A program made the position numbers and the translations under genes. A stretch of 64,000 nt of DNA. It comes from DATLMR01 sp964615905. Its GTDB lineage: Bacteria; Acidobacteriota; Blastocatellia; UBA7656. Below the pieces are notes generated by a model, which was not told the DNA's origin, searched no databases, and worked only from the letters and a program-made list of their open reading frames with translations. Location: positions 124,001 to 188,000 of the forward strand of contig CAZTUB010000008.1 of NCBI GenBank assembly GCA_964615905.1, in the 5' to 3' direction. Positions 34,150 to 41,538 of this stretch are shown piece after piece (the stretch's first letter is position 1; every line of letters begins with the position of its first letter).

Positions 34150-35595
34150 CTACCTGGCCTCTGGCGAACCCGTAGGCCTGGCCTCGCGTGTCACCTGATC
34201 CCCGTCCTTTAGAGTACGAAGCGTTTTATACGGCCCGGTCACGATCTCTTCGCCTTCGGTGAGTCCTTCTTTAACTTCGATCTCCTGGTCGCCTTTTATG
34301 CCGGTCTTGATAGGCCTGAACTCGACGCGACCGCCTTTAAGAAGGAACACGCCTTCGACTTCCTTTTTGCCTTTGGGGCCGCCCGCCGCCGGCTGGTCGC
34401 CCGAAGGCTGCTCGCCGTCTTTCACTTCGCGCGGCACGATTGCCTGTAGCGGGACGGTCAGAGTGTTTTCGACCGTCGCGGTTGTGATGACTGCGGTCGT
34501 AGACATGCCCGGCCGCAGCTTGTCGCGGATTTCAGGGGTCGGGTTGAGCTTGACCTTAACAAGAAAGTCCTTGGCCTCCTGCGAGCCTGAGGTCTGAGAG
34601 ATGGTCTGGCCCGACCGCGTGATTGCCGAAGCGCCTTTCTCGATAACCTCGCCTTCGATCTCGGCGTCGCCAAGCGCGTCAACCTTGATCTTCACCCTCT
34701 GCCCTACCTGGACCTCTGCCACGTCCGTCTCGTCGACTTTGATCTCTGCGTTTATCTGCGACATATCGGCGACGGTCAGAAGCGGCGTCGTCGAAAAGTT
34801 GGCGAGCGCGAACTGGCCGACTTTGACCGGCAGGCTCGAAACCACGCCGTCTATGGGCGAGAAGCGAGTCGTCTTTCTCAACTGGTCCGATTCGATGCTG
34901 AGCTGCGCCTGGCTCTGGCTGACGCGCGCCTGCGAGGAGTTCAACACGGCGCGAGCGCGGTTGACGCCGAGCTCGGCCTCTTTCACCTGCGAATGAAGCT
35001 GTGTGACCCGCGACTGGTTCGCGCGAACGGTGGCGCGCTGCTGATCGTATCTCGACTTGGCCTGGTCGAATTGCGAGCGGTTTACAACACCCTTCTCGAC
35101 CAGCTCCTGATAGCGTTTATATTCCTGCTCCTGGAAGTCCAGCTCGGCTTTGCTGCGCTCAAGGTCGGCTTCGGCAGCGCCGAGGCTCGCCTTCATCTGG
35201 TTGACTGCCGCTTCGGCCTGCTGGACGGCGACCTGCTGGTTGACGGTCTCGGCCTGAGTGACGCGGACGGCGGCTTCGTTGGCCTGAACCTGAGATGAGA
35301 TCTGCGTCGGGTCTACTTTGACGAGCGCCTGTCCCTTCTTGACCACGTCGCCTTCGCTTACGAAAATCTGCTCGACGCGGCCCGCGACCTCTGCCGTAAG
35401 GTCATAGAATTTCACCGGTCGAATCTCGCCCGATGCGGTCACTTTCGATTCAAGACGAACTCGGCGCTCGACCTTGCCGCCCTGCACGGGCTCGCCTTCC
35501 TTCTTCTGAATGGCTCGCGATAAAACCACTATTGTGATAAGGCCGATCACGGCGGCCGATATAATGACAATCTTCTTCTTACGTGTTATCTGCAT
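34150..35595 (-). CDS. MacA/HlyD-type periplasmic adaptor
   Basis: The protein has 481 residues. The N-terminal membrane anchor (VIISAAVIGLITIVVLS) follows a basic start. The lipoyl-like hairpin (GRVEQIFVSEGDVVKKGQAL) is followed by a very long alpha-helical coiled coil (about residues 95-235), then a beta-barrel domain with a polar linker rich in Gly, Pro and Gln (GEQPSGDQPAAGG). It bridges the FtsX pump to an outer-membrane channel; no TolC-type gene is in the window. First gene of the four-gene operon. Confidence 0.92.
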   Translation of the reverse strand: MQITRKKKIVIISAAVIGLITIVVLSRAIQKKEGEPVQGGKVERRVRLESKVTASGEIRPVKFYDLTAEVAGRVEQIFVSEGDVVKKGQALVKVDPTQISSQVQANEAAVRVTQAETVNQQVAVQQAEAAVNQMKASLGAAEADLERSKAELDFQEQEYKRYQELVEKGVVNRSQFDQAKSRYDQQRATVRANQSRVTQLHSQVKEAELGVNRARAVLNSSQARVSQSQAQLSIESDQLRKTTRFSPIDGVVSSLPVKVGQFALANFSTTPLLTVADMSQINAEIKVDETDVAEVQVGQRVKIKVDALGDAEIEGEVIEKGASAITRSGQTISQTSGSQEAKDFLVKVKLNPTPEIRDKLRPGMSTTAVITTATVENTLTVPLQAIVPREVKDGEQPSGDQPAAGGPKGKKEVEGVFLLKGGRVEFRPIKTGIKGDQEIEVKEGLTEGEEIVTGPYKTLRTLKDGDQVTREARPTGSPEAR

Positions 35596-36053
35596 GATAT
35601 GGGGATGTCCTCCAAATAATTGTGCAACTGAGCAACCGTTTCTAAGTACGCCCCTTTGTTTCCGCAGGTTTCAACAATCTTGCCCTCGCCCGTCCACTTC
35701 GGTTCGAGAATCGGATCACAGTAATTCTACACACAAGAAATGCTAAGCAATTATCCCAAGCCTAACCCTTTATGATAACGACCCGTGGTCAGCCATGTCA
35801 AAACTATTGGCTTGCGGCTCTGTTATATAACTCTTACATTGACGTGAAGCCCCTTTGATGCCGAATTCCGGCATGCGGATGCTCACAGATTTCAAAAGCG
35901 GGAGGCTATGACGCACGCCACCTTATCTCCTTAATACGGGCCTGCCGCCTGTCGAGAGTGCAGCGGTTGAACGACGAAGACGGGTTCGAGTGGCTGACAG
36001 GCACAATTGAGATTCAAACTGACTTTGGCTTATGGTATCCTAATGAACCTTTT
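35596..36053. other. Intergenic region between divergent adaptor and PP2C-fusion genes
   Basis: About 460 bases. A TATATAA stretch near 35825 and a small hairpin ATGCCG/CGGCAT near 35860 are visible, but no convincing promoter pair. An in-frame GTG at 35958 could extend the downstream protein by 32 residues; I place the start at 36054. Confidence 0.4.
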
Positions 36054-37838
36054 ATGGATGAACCGTTAAGAAACACTGAAAATGCCTGCCCGAATTGCGG
36101 CGCAAGTGAAAACGAACCCGACGCGAGCTTCTGTCAGACCTGTGGCGCGAGGCTCGGCTCATTGCTTGTAAGCCCGCCTGTGCCGCCTGAGCCTTCATCG
36201 CAGGGCAAGATAGTCGCCGCGCGGTTCCGCATAGACGCGCTGTTATGGACTGCGCCCACTTATAACGCTTACTCGGCCACGTCGATTGAAGACGAGCAAC
36301 AGCACTTCACAATAATCGAGCAGCGGACGTCGCTGGGCGACCCGCTGGCCGGTCTGTCGCCCGTATCGGGCTCGGAGACGGCTGAGGGCGAGCGGCCAAA
36401 GGTGTCGGGCAATCTTACGGAAGCGGGCGCGGCCTTCGAGCGGTTCGGCTTGATACGGCCCATTGAGCACTCGGTCGAAGGCGACCACCTTTTCATCGTC
36501 TTCGAGCAGTTCCAGGGCCAGTCAATCGCGCACCTCGATCAGGTCGGCGAGAAAGAGGCGAAGGCCATCGGAATTCACCTGTGCACGCTTGCCGAGCAGT
36601 TTCACCGCCACGGCTGGGTTTACAACGGGTTCGAGCCCTATAACGTAGTTGTCGAGTATAGCGGGCGCGTAAGGCTTCTCGGCTTCGACAGGGCGCGTCA
36701 AGCAGACACTCTCATCGAGCAAGCGCCCGTCTACCCCAGTCGCGGGTTCACCGCGCCTGAGATGTTCGAAGATGACGGCGTATACGGTATGCGAGCCGAT
36801 GTCTATTCCATCGCCGCGCTGTTGCAGTTCCTGCTCACGGGCGAAAGCCTGGGCGCAAGCGAAGGCGCGGGGCTCTACCCGATTGCGACCGTGACGCCGA
36901 ACGTCGAGCGGTTGCTTTTGCGAGCGCTTGCAGAAGACCCGGACCAGCGGTTTCAAACCGCGACAGAGTTTAGAAACGCGCTAGCCGCGCTCAACCTGCC
37001 CGTGGTCCTTCAATCGGGACACTTCACGGATGTGGGGTTGATACGCGAGCTGAACGAAGACTCTGTGCTCTCGCTCAACCTGACGCAGTACTTTGAATCC
37101 GTTCAGACGCAGATAGGGCTCTATATCGTCTCCGACGGCATGGGCGGCGAAGCGGCGGGCGAAGTCGCGTCGCGCGTGACCGTGCGCGCGGTCGCAGAGT
37201 GGGTGACGGAAAAATTGATCTCCGCCTCGCTCCGCTCCACTCACGAAGAGAAGATAGCCGCCCCGACTCAGACGGGCGGGCTGAAACTGGCCGTAGCCGA
37301 CGGCCACGACATGGCGACGACAGAGATGCTCAAGATGGCCGTCGCAAACGCCAACCGCGAGGTCATGGCTTATGCGCGAGCACACCCGGACGACAGGGGG
37401 CTCGGCGCGACCGTGACCGTCGCGATGATCGTCGGCGAAGTGCTGACTATCGCCCACGTGGGCGACAGCCGGTGCTACCTGCTTTCAGGCGACAGGTTCG
37501 AGCAACTGACCGAGGACCATTCTCTCGTCCAGAAGATGGTCAATACGGGAAACCTCTCGCGGGCGGACGCGCGCATACACCCTTACCGCAACGTGATCTA
37601 CCGGTCGATAGGCGCGGACGAGCACATAGAGATCGACGTGCTCAGGCGCAAGCTTTCGAGCGGCGACGTGATCATGCTTTGCAGCGACGGGTTGAACGGG
37701 ATGATAAGCGACGACCAGATACGTGACATCCTCCTCGTAAACCCCGACCCTAATCTTGCAGCGAAAGAGCTGGTCGTCGCCGCCAACGCGGCCGGTGGAG
37801 AGGACAACACCTCTGTCATCGTCGTCAAGCTTACTTGA
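36054..37838 (+). CDS. Zinc-ribbon / pseudokinase / PP2C phosphatase fusion
   Basis: The protein has 594 residues. A zinc ribbon has CPNC (12-15) and CQTC (27-30). A Ser/Thr-kinase-like domain spans about 55-315 but is degenerate: the catalytic HRD-x-x-x-x-N loop reads YNGFEPYN (190-197), DFG reads GFD (210-212), and no beta-3 lysine is evident, although TAPE (234-237) survives. A full PP2C domain follows (about 320-594), with NED (334-336), DGMGG (361-365), GDSR (470-473), SDGL (544-547) and EDN (583-585) all present. So phosphatase activity is expected while kinase activity is not; the pseudokinase may bind substrate or regulate. It stands alone, upstream of the sigma factor. Confidence 0.85.
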   Translation: MDEPLRNTENACPNCGASENEPDASFCQTCGARLGSLLVSPPVPPEPSSQGKIVAARFRIDALLWTAPTYNAYSATSIEDEQQHFTIIEQRTSLGDPLAGLSPVSGSETAEGERPKVSGNLTEAGAAFERFGLIRPIEHSVEGDHLFIVFEQFQGQSIAHLDQVGEKEAKAIGIHLCTLAEQFHRHGWVYNGFEPYNVVVEYSGRVRLLGFDRARQADTLIEQAPVYPSRGFTAPEMFEDDGVYGMRADVYSIAALLQFLLTGESLGASEGAGLYPIATVTPNVERLLLRALAEDPDQRFQTATEFRNALAALNLPVVLQSGHFTDVGLIRELNEDSVLSLNLTQYFESVQTQIGLYIVSDGMGGEAAGEVASRVTVRAVAEWVTEKLISASLRSTHEEKIAAPTQTGGLKLAVADGHDMATTEMLKMAVANANREVMAYARAHPDDRGLGATVTVAMIVGEVLTIAHVGDSRCYLLSGDRFEQLTEDHSLVQKMVNTGNLSRADARIHPYRNVIYRSIGADEHIEIDVLRRKLSSGDVIMLCSDGLNGMISDDQIRDILLVNPDPNLAAKELVVAANAAGGEDNTSVIVVKLT

Positions 37839-38055
37839 TCGGGTAAGCGCGATCTTTTGAATCACGCAAATTCGATCTCTATATCACCTTTTTCGGGAAC
37901 CGCTCGGACAGGCGACTGACGATATTTGTTAGCCGCCTCGTTCCAGAATCTGTTACCTTGCGGCAGCCGCCGCTCCTGCAACCTCGAAATTCAAACAATT
38001 TAATAGTACCCGATAAGGGTATGAGCGCTGGCACAGCCGTTGCTCAAGCGAGAGA

Positions 38056-38125
38056 TGTAGCTTCTGACAAAACGAGCGGGCGGGATCACGGGGGCGATGC
38101 CGTCAGCTAATTTACCGGGGCTACA
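38056..38125. repeat. Structured intergenic element, copy 1
   Basis: TGTAGC (38056-38061) pairs with GCTACA (38120-38125), and inner CTGAC (38064-38068) pairs with GTCAG (38102-38106). The core beginning CGGGATCACG and ending GATGCCG occupies 38081-38102. Confidence 0.55.
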
Positions 38126-38136
38126 GATTTCCTTTT

Positions 38137-38188
38137 GCAAGCTGCGAGAGTCGGGATGACGGGGGCCATGCCGGCCCTCGCGGCTTGC
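38137..38188. repeat. Structured intergenic element, copy 2
   Basis: GCAAGCTGCGAG (38137-38148) pairs with CTCGCGGCTTGC (38177-38188), 12 bp with one G-U. The core beginning CGGGATGACG and ending CATGCCG (38152-38173) repeats copy 1 with two changes. Confidence 0.6.
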
Positions 38189-38262
38189 GCCCTTCTGAAA
38201 CCGGCAGGCAATAAAATCAAAGCCCTGAATCACAAAATCAATTCGAGACAGGTAGGTGCAAA

Positions 38263-38514
38263 ATGCGTAGCAAATCTGATTTGAGAAGAGAAGTGGGATC
38301 ATTAGAAGTCCTGATAAACTTGATCTCAGACGAGCTGAACGACGCGCGCAACACGCCCGCGACTCTCGCGAAAGAGATGGAAGAGGCGCTCGAAGAACTG
38401 AGACTGGCGCGCGCGCTCAGGAAGATTATGCTGACCGCATTTGATGACAACGCGGAGACGAAACCGGAGAGAGCGCGCAACTTTCGCCGAAGCAGCCTGA
38501 CACCGGCGGCTTAA
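38263..38514 (+). CDS. Small helical hypothetical protein
   Basis: The protein has 83 residues and is strongly helical and charged (EMEEALEELRLARALRK), with a basic C-terminus (KPERARNFRRSS). A GGTAGGTG sequence may serve as ribosome site. It has no signal or membrane segment and I do not recognise the family. It precedes the sigma factor by 95 bases on the same strand. Confidence 0.5.
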   Translation: MRSKSDLRREVGSLEVLINLISDELNDARNTPATLAKEMEEALEELRLARALRKIMLTAFDDNAETKPERARNFRRSSLTPAA

Positions 38515-38609
38515 CAATCAGGCATCGAGCCTTAACCCTGCTCTTGCCTCAAAGAGACAAACAGAGAGCCTGAATTCGCACTCAAGAAACTCAAAGGGAG
38601 CGCCAGCCC

Positions 38610-40298
38610 ATGTCAAAGACGAGCACCATTGAACACGACGATTTTGATGCCATCCTCGAACCCAAGCGCGACGAGCTGTTGATAGAGTACGGAGACATAA
38701 GCGACATCTTGTTACCCGAAGCAGGCGCGACCGATACGCTCGACACGATAGCCATCGTGGACCCGGACGAGGCGCTCATAGAGGCCGTCGTGACGCTGGC
38801 CGGCGACGAGCCCGCGCTTCCGGCTTCCTTTGAAGACGATCTCGATATAGATTTCTCTGCCGGTAAGGATCGCGTGGACGACCCTGTCCGGTTGTACATG
38901 CGCGAGATGGCGGTCGTCCCGCTGCTCACTCGTGAAGGCGAAGTGGCGCTCGCCAAGCGGATAGAGCGCGGCAGGACGCGCTCGATAAAAGCCGTATCCC
39001 GCTCGCCGATCTCTGTCGAAGAATTGATAACCCTTGGCGATCAGTTGAAACGCGGAAACGCGCAGATTCGCGACCTCGTCAAATTCAGCGAGCAGGAAGG
39101 GCTGACCAACGAAAAGGTCGAAGAGTACCAGAACGAAACCATCCAGCAGATTGCCGAGATCAAGAAACTCTATTCGAAGACCACTCGCATCCATAAATCG
39201 CTTGCCGAAGAACCGCGCCGGAGCCCGCGACTTCCGAAACTGCGCCGGCGGCTTGCGCGCGCGCGAGTCGAGTTGAGCCGCAAGGTGCGGGCTCTCGACC
39301 TCGCTGTGCAGCGTCAGGACATACTCGTCGAGCGAATTCGCGAGTGCGCCGAGCAATCGAGACGGGCGAGCGCGGCGATAGAAAAGGTGAAGCGCGCGAT
39401 TGAAGCAAACAAGAAGGCTGACGACGAACGCGCGCTCAAACGAAACTTGCGCGAAGCCAAATCGAGCCTCACTCAGATGGAAGCCCGGTGGCGCATCTCG
39501 ACCGTCGAGCTTGAGAGGTCGCTTGCGACTATCACGGTTGGCGAGGCGCAGGCGGGCCAGGCAAAATCCGAGATGATCGAGGCAAACTTGCGGCTGGTCG
39601 TCTCGATTGCCAACAAGTACACGAATCGCGGCCTTCAACTGCTCGACCTTATTCAGGAAGGCAACATCGGCTTGATGAAAGCCGTCGACAAGTTCGACTG
39701 GCGGCACGGGTTCAAGTTCTCTACATACGCGACGTGGTGGATTCGCCAGGCCATAACGAGGGCTATCGCCGATCAGGCGCGCACCATCAGAATCCCTGTT
39801 CATATGTTCGATACGATCAGCAAGCTCATGCGCACGACGCGCGCGCTGGTTCAAGAGCTTGGGCGCGAGCCGGGCTACGACGAGATCGCCGAGCGGATGG
39901 AGATACCAGTCGAGAAGGTCCGCAACCTGCTCAAGATCGCCCAGCAGCCGATCTCTCTTGAGACGCCGGTTGATGAGGAGGAAGAGTCGCACCTGTCGGA
40001 TTTCATCGAAGACAAGTCGCTCTGCAACCCGACCGAGACGATCATCGGGAACAAGCTGCGAGAGGTGACTTACGAAGCTTTGAAGCTGCTGACTCCGCGT
40101 GAGGAGAAGGTTATCAAGATGCGTTTCGGACTCTGCTCAAGCGGCAACGAGCACACGCTTGAAGAGGTAGGCCAGCACTTCGCGGTAACGCGCGAGCGCG
40201 TGCGCCAGATCGAAGCAAAGGCGCTCAACAAGCTAGGCCACGCCGCCCGCGCGCGAAAGCTAAGGTCTTTTCTTGAAGGCTCAAGGATCACCGCGTGA
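38610..40298 (+). CDS. rpoD: RNA polymerase sigma-70 factor, RpoD type
   Basis: The protein has 562 residues. Region 1.2 begins DDPVRLYMREMAVVPLLTRE (about 90). A large non-conserved charged insert follows (about 125-310). Region 2 holds SEMIEANLRLVVSIANKYTN, LIQEGNIGLMKAVDKFDW and FSTYATWWIRQAI. Region 3 follows, and region 4 has LTPREEKVIKMRFGL and the helix-turn-helix VTRERVRQIEAKALNKLG. The full set of regions 2-4 fits a primary sigma factor rather than an alternative one; region 1.1 is not obvious in the acidic N-terminus. Immediately downstream lies heptamer repeat D. Confidence 0.92.
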   Translation: MSKTSTIEHDDFDAILEPKRDELLIEYGDISDILLPEAGATDTLDTIAIVDPDEALIEAVVTLAGDEPALPASFEDDLDIDFSAGKDRVDDPVRLYMREMAVVPLLTREGEVALAKRIERGRTRSIKAVSRSPISVEELITLGDQLKRGNAQIRDLVKFSEQEGLTNEKVEEYQNETIQQIAEIKKLYSKTTRIHKSLAEEPRRSPRLPKLRRRLARARVELSRKVRALDLAVQRQDILVERIRECAEQSRRASAAIEKVKRAIEANKKADDERALKRNLREAKSSLTQMEARWRISTVELERSLATITVGEAQAGQAKSEMIEANLRLVVSIANKYTNRGLQLLDLIQEGNIGLMKAVDKFDWRHGFKFSTYATWWIRQAITRAIADQARTIRIPVHMFDTISKLMRTTRALVQELGREPGYDEIAERMEIPVEKVRNLLKIAQQPISLETPVDEEEESHLSDFIEDKSLCNPTETIIGNKLREVTYEALKLLTPREEKVIKMRFGLCSSGNEHTLEEVGQHFAVTRERVRQIEAKALNKLGHAARARKLRSFLEGSRITA

Positions 40299-40300
40299 GC

Positions 40301-40404
40301 GTAAACCGTGACAAGAAAGAGCTGTCGCCAGGCTAGCGGTTTCCTCTTTCTTGTCACTTGTCACTTGTCACTGTTTACCTTCCTCTGACTTGTCACGGTT
40401 TACG
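40301..40404. repeat. Heptamer-unit inverted repeat, locus D
   Basis: GTAAACCGTGACAAGAAAGA (40301-40320) is mirrored by CTCTTTCTTGTCAC (40344 onward), then two more TTGTCAC units to 40371, TGTTTACC, and a further CTTGTCACGGTTTACG (40389-40404). It starts three bases after the sigma factor stop and encodes the C-terminus of the convergent zinc-ribbon gene. Confidence 0.9.
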
Positions 40405-41333
40405 AAGAATAAGAGTCGGGAATAGCGGTTGAACTGGTCGCGGTTATTGCTGACGACGCTCGATTGAGCGACGGGCCTCAGAGATACCCCTGCGCGCTTC
40501 ACTCCACGAGATTCTGTCTTTGACCGTTCGGGCCATGCCCGCGCGAGAAGTCTATTCACCTTGTTGAAATCTCTGTCAACTTTCGCGCCGGACGCGATCT
40601 GCTCGAATCTCGCAATCAGCGATTCAAAGTTTAACTCTGTCCGAAACGCGAGCGGCGCTACCAGCCCTGAATAGTCGAACGCGTCCGCCCGTATTCTAAA
40701 ACTCCGTTCGAGAGACTCCGTGTAAACGTCGAGGAGCATCTCTTCAGATCGAAACTCGGCAGTATCGAGCACGTTGCCCGACCCGCCGCGCAACCCCGCC
40801 TTGCCTTCTGTGAAATCTACACGATTATTTTTGAGCAGCCCGACGACCATCAGCTTTATTTCGCCGGGCGCGATTGAGAGCTTCCCTCCGGGGTGAGTGA
40901 TCTCAAGCCCGGCTTCGGTCACGGTAACTCGTCGAGCGCGAATCGCGTCCAAGTCCGGCTTCAACTCTTCATCGGCGATCACGCGCGAAGCCATGCCGCA
41001 GGTCCGAACCAAGGTCGCTATAAGCTCGGCCTCCTGGCGGGTCTGACTGCGAGCTACGGGCAGGTGTTTGCCTGACGAGATGATAGCGCGGGCCTCGCCT
41101 GCTTCTATTCTAAGCGCGGCGGCGAGCGCGGCCTCTCGGCGGGCGTCTGCCGGGCCTTCGCCAACTGGCTCGACGACGGTGTTGAAAGCCGATTCGCTGC
41201 TGTCGATTGCGCGTTGAGGCGGCGCTGCTTCAATGCTCGTCACAGGCAGCGCCGCGCCGCAGTACATGCAGGCCGCGCGGGCCGAAGGCGTCCGCCGCGA
41301 GCACGCCGGACAGTTCATCACATCCTGACTCAA
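40368..41333 (-). CDS. Zinc-ribbon hypothetical protein
   Basis: The protein has 321 residues. The N-terminal zinc ribbon has CPAC (8-11) and CMYC (22-25). An Ala/Glu-rich helical stretch follows, then a mixed domain with ELKPDLDAIRARRVTVTEAG, GGKLSIAPGEIKLMVVGLLK and ESLERSFRIRADAFDYSGL. No known enzymatic motif is seen. The last 11 or so residues (VNRDKSEEGKQ) and the stop codon are encoded by heptamer repeat D, so the C-terminus is probably repeat-derived. Convergent with the sigma factor gene. Confidence 0.75.
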   Translation of the reverse strand: MSQDVMNCPACSRRTPSARAACMYCGAALPVTSIEAAPPQRAIDSSESAFNTVVEPVGEGPADARREAALAAALRIEAGEARAIISSGKHLPVARSQTRQEAELIATLVRTCGMASRVIADEELKPDLDAIRARRVTVTEAGLEITHPGGKLSIAPGEIKLMVVGLLKNNRVDFTEGKAGLRGGSGNVLDTAEFRSEEMLLDVYTESLERSFRIRADAFDYSGLVAPLAFRTELNFESLIARFEQIASGAKVDRDFNKVNRLLARAWPERSKTESRGVKRAGVSLRPVAQSSVVSNNRDQFNRYSRLLFFVNRDKSEEGKQ

Positions 41334-41449
41334 TCTCTTCTCGCTTTCGCCGAAGTCTTCGGCCCGGATTATACCATAACCCCGATGTTAGATGCGGAGG
41401 CAGACTCTGACCGTTATGTAAGCAAAACGCCTTTGAAATTATCGATAGA

Positions 41450-41469
41450 AAGGCTTATGTTTAAGCCTT
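41450..41469. other. Hairpin upstream of SIR2-TPR gene
   Basis: AAGGCTTA (41450-41457) and TAAGCCTT (41462-41469) form a perfect 8-bp stem with loop TGTT, 70 bases before the SIR2-TPR start. It could be an operator or a weak terminator; nothing else is recognisable in the 205-base gap. Confidence 0.4.
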
Positions 41470-41538
41470 CTAAACTTACTACGTCTTTCGCTCAAATATC
41501 ACTGTCCATAAGGCAGTTATAATTCACAAGAGGTAAAG

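Larger units (their letters stand above)
37839..38262. other. 424-base intergenic region with two tandem hairpin elements
   Basis: No gene is seen. It holds two structured elements (38056-38125 and 38137-38188) sharing a 22-base core that differs at two positions. The final 70 bases are plain A-rich leader for the small gene at 38263. Confidence 0.6.

Noticed and set aside
38056..38188. c-di-GMP (GEMM) riboswitch
   Set aside because: The conserved core and tetraloop-receptor features of that class are absent.
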